A program made the translations under genes and the position numbers. From Neobacillus novalis NBRC 102450 (lineage in GTDB: Bacteria; Bacillota; Bacilli; Bacillales; Cytobacillaceae), in the NCBI RefSeq assembly GCF_001591805.1, contig NZ_BCVP01000015.1, positions 186,001 through 250,000 on the forward strand: a stretch of 64,000 nt of DNA, given 5' to 3'. The notes beneath the pieces were generated by a model that was not told the origin of the DNA, did not search any database, and saw only the letters and a program-made list of their open reading frames with translations. Positions 63,222-64,000 of this stretch are shown piece after piece (the first letter of the stretch is position 1; every line of letters starts with the position of its first letter).

Positions 63222-64000
63222 ATGAATAATTACGATTTAATTATTAGAAACGGTAATATTGTAACTGCTGATTCGGTTGTTAAAGGGGATATTGCAGTTC
63301 AGGCGGGGAAAATTGCAGAAGTGTCAGTCAACAAGGCGATCGAGGCAAAGGCTGAAAAAGAAATTAATGCGGAAGGTCTACATGTATTCCCAGGCTTAAT
63401 TGATTCACATGTTCACTTTAACGAGCCGGGAAGAACAGAATGGGAAGGACTAGAAACAGGCAGCAGAAGTCTAGCTGCAGGTGGAGTAACAACATTCTTT
63501 GATATGCCGTTAAACAGTACACCGCCAACCATTAATAAAGAAAATCTTGAATTAAAACGTACACTTTCTGAGCAAAAATCGATTGTTAATCCGCGCTTCT
63601 GGGGCGGACTTGTTCCGGAAAACATTGAAAACTTAAAAGAACTTCATGAAAATGGAGTAATCGGTTTTAAAGCGTTCATGTCTCCTAGCGGAATTGCTGA
63701 TTTTAACAATGTTGACGACGAAACTATTTTTAAAGGGATGACGGAGATTGCATCACTTGGTTCTCTTTTAGCAGTTCATGCTGAAAGCACAGTCATTTGT
63801 GATCAGCTTGCACAAAAAAAACAAAGCGAAGGAAAAACATCTGCGCGTGATTTTGTGGAATCAAGACCAATCATCTCTGAGATAGAGGCAGTTAGAAGAA
63901 TTATCTCTTATGCGGAAGCAACAGGATGTAAATTACACATTGTCCATGCCAGCAGCCGGAAGGTTGTCGAAGTAATTGAAGAGGCAAAACGTCGGGGTGT
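63222..64000 (+). CDS. Second allantoinase-like amidohydrolase, cut by the window end
   Basis: The frame is open from ATG 63222 (AAAGGGAGAG upstream) to the last base, 259 codons seen of an expected ~450. It has IDSHVHFNEPGRTEWEGLE, GFKAF (metal-bridging Lys), AVHAES and HIVHAS, so all visible metal ligands of allantoinase are present. It is a clear paralogue of the gene just upstream but diverged. Either an allantoinase isoenzyme or a hydantoinase-like enzyme of related specificity. Confidence 0.87.
   Translation, partial: MNNYDLIIRNGNIVTADSVVKGDIAVQAGKIAEVSVNKAIEAKAEKEINAEGLHVFPGLIDSHVHFNEPGRTEWEGLETGSRSLAAGGVTTFFDMPLNSTPPTINKENLELKRTLSEQKSIVNPRFWGGLVPENIENLKELHENGVIGFKAFMSPSGIADFNNVDDETIFKGMTEIASLGSLLAVHAESTVICDQLAQKKQSEGKTSARDFVESRPIISEIEAVRRIISYAEATGCKLHIVHASSRKVVEVIEEAKRRG

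Overview
The window reads as a low-GC, endospore-forming Bacillaceae chromosome (Bacillus, Neobacillus or a close genus). Markers are a SinR homologue, an eps-type exopolysaccharide operon with an EAR-like antitermination RNA, BdbC/BdbD, a YjcZ-type sporulation micro-protein and a PucR-controlled purine/allantoin region. The genus is an inference. I saw no tRNA, rRNA, CRISPR array, insertion sequence or phage integrase.

Layout. (1) 20-5082: lasso-peptide cluster 1 in the order precursor, HPrK-like kinase, PqqD-like RRE (B1), transglutaminase-like leader peptidase (B2), nucleotidyltransferase (N), ABC exporter (D). No cyclase is present, so it is either upstream of the window or supplied by cluster 2. 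(2) 5135-28766: a long exopolysaccharide operon with a sigma-A promoter overlapped by SinR-like operators, epsA/epsB regulators, an EAR RNA followed by an intrinsic terminator, the bacillosamine-type set epsC/L/M/N, many GT4 and GT2 glycosyltransferases, an EpsG-like polymerase, a glycerol-phosphate pair (TagD plus a CDP-glycerol transferase), an internal sinR and an EpsK-like flippase, closed by a strong terminator. (3) 28825-37024: satellites of the polysaccharide region, namely a NodB-like deacetylase fused to leucine-rich repeats, a decayed GT2 gene, two membrane acyltransferases, a large beta-helix protein and a metallophosphoesterase. (4) 37255-42068: an unusual cyclase-less RiPP-like operon consisting of a Gly/Asn-repeat precursor with a lasso-like YxxP leader box, HPrK-like kinase, PqqD-like protein, S26-type peptidase, ABC exporter and nucleotidyltransferase. 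(5) 42143-48639: lasso cluster 2 with cyclase, precursor, kinase, nucleotidyltransferase and exporter, but no B1 or B2. (6) 48680-54732: ordinary chromosomal genes (DUF421, lactonase, bdbDC, acetolactate synthase-like, yjcZ, esterase). (7) 54886-64000: purine/allantoin catabolism with a divergent PucR regulator, three nucleobase/allantoin permeases and two tandem allantoinases, the second cut by the window end.

How it fits together. The three peptide clusters share the kinase, nucleotidyltransferase and exporter modules and sit on the same strand around the biofilm matrix operon. In pseudomycoidin/paeninodin-type lasso clusters the kinase phosphorylates the C-terminal Ser and the nucleotidyltransferase homologue is reported to attach sugar to that phosphate, so the shared K+N pair suggests a common tailoring chemistry. 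The central cluster is the best candidate for an undescribed system: it keeps the recognition, kinase, transfer and export parts of a lasso system, swaps the B2 peptidase for an S26-type peptidase, lacks the macrolactam cyclase, and has a precursor dominated by a hexanucleotide-encoded NG repeat.
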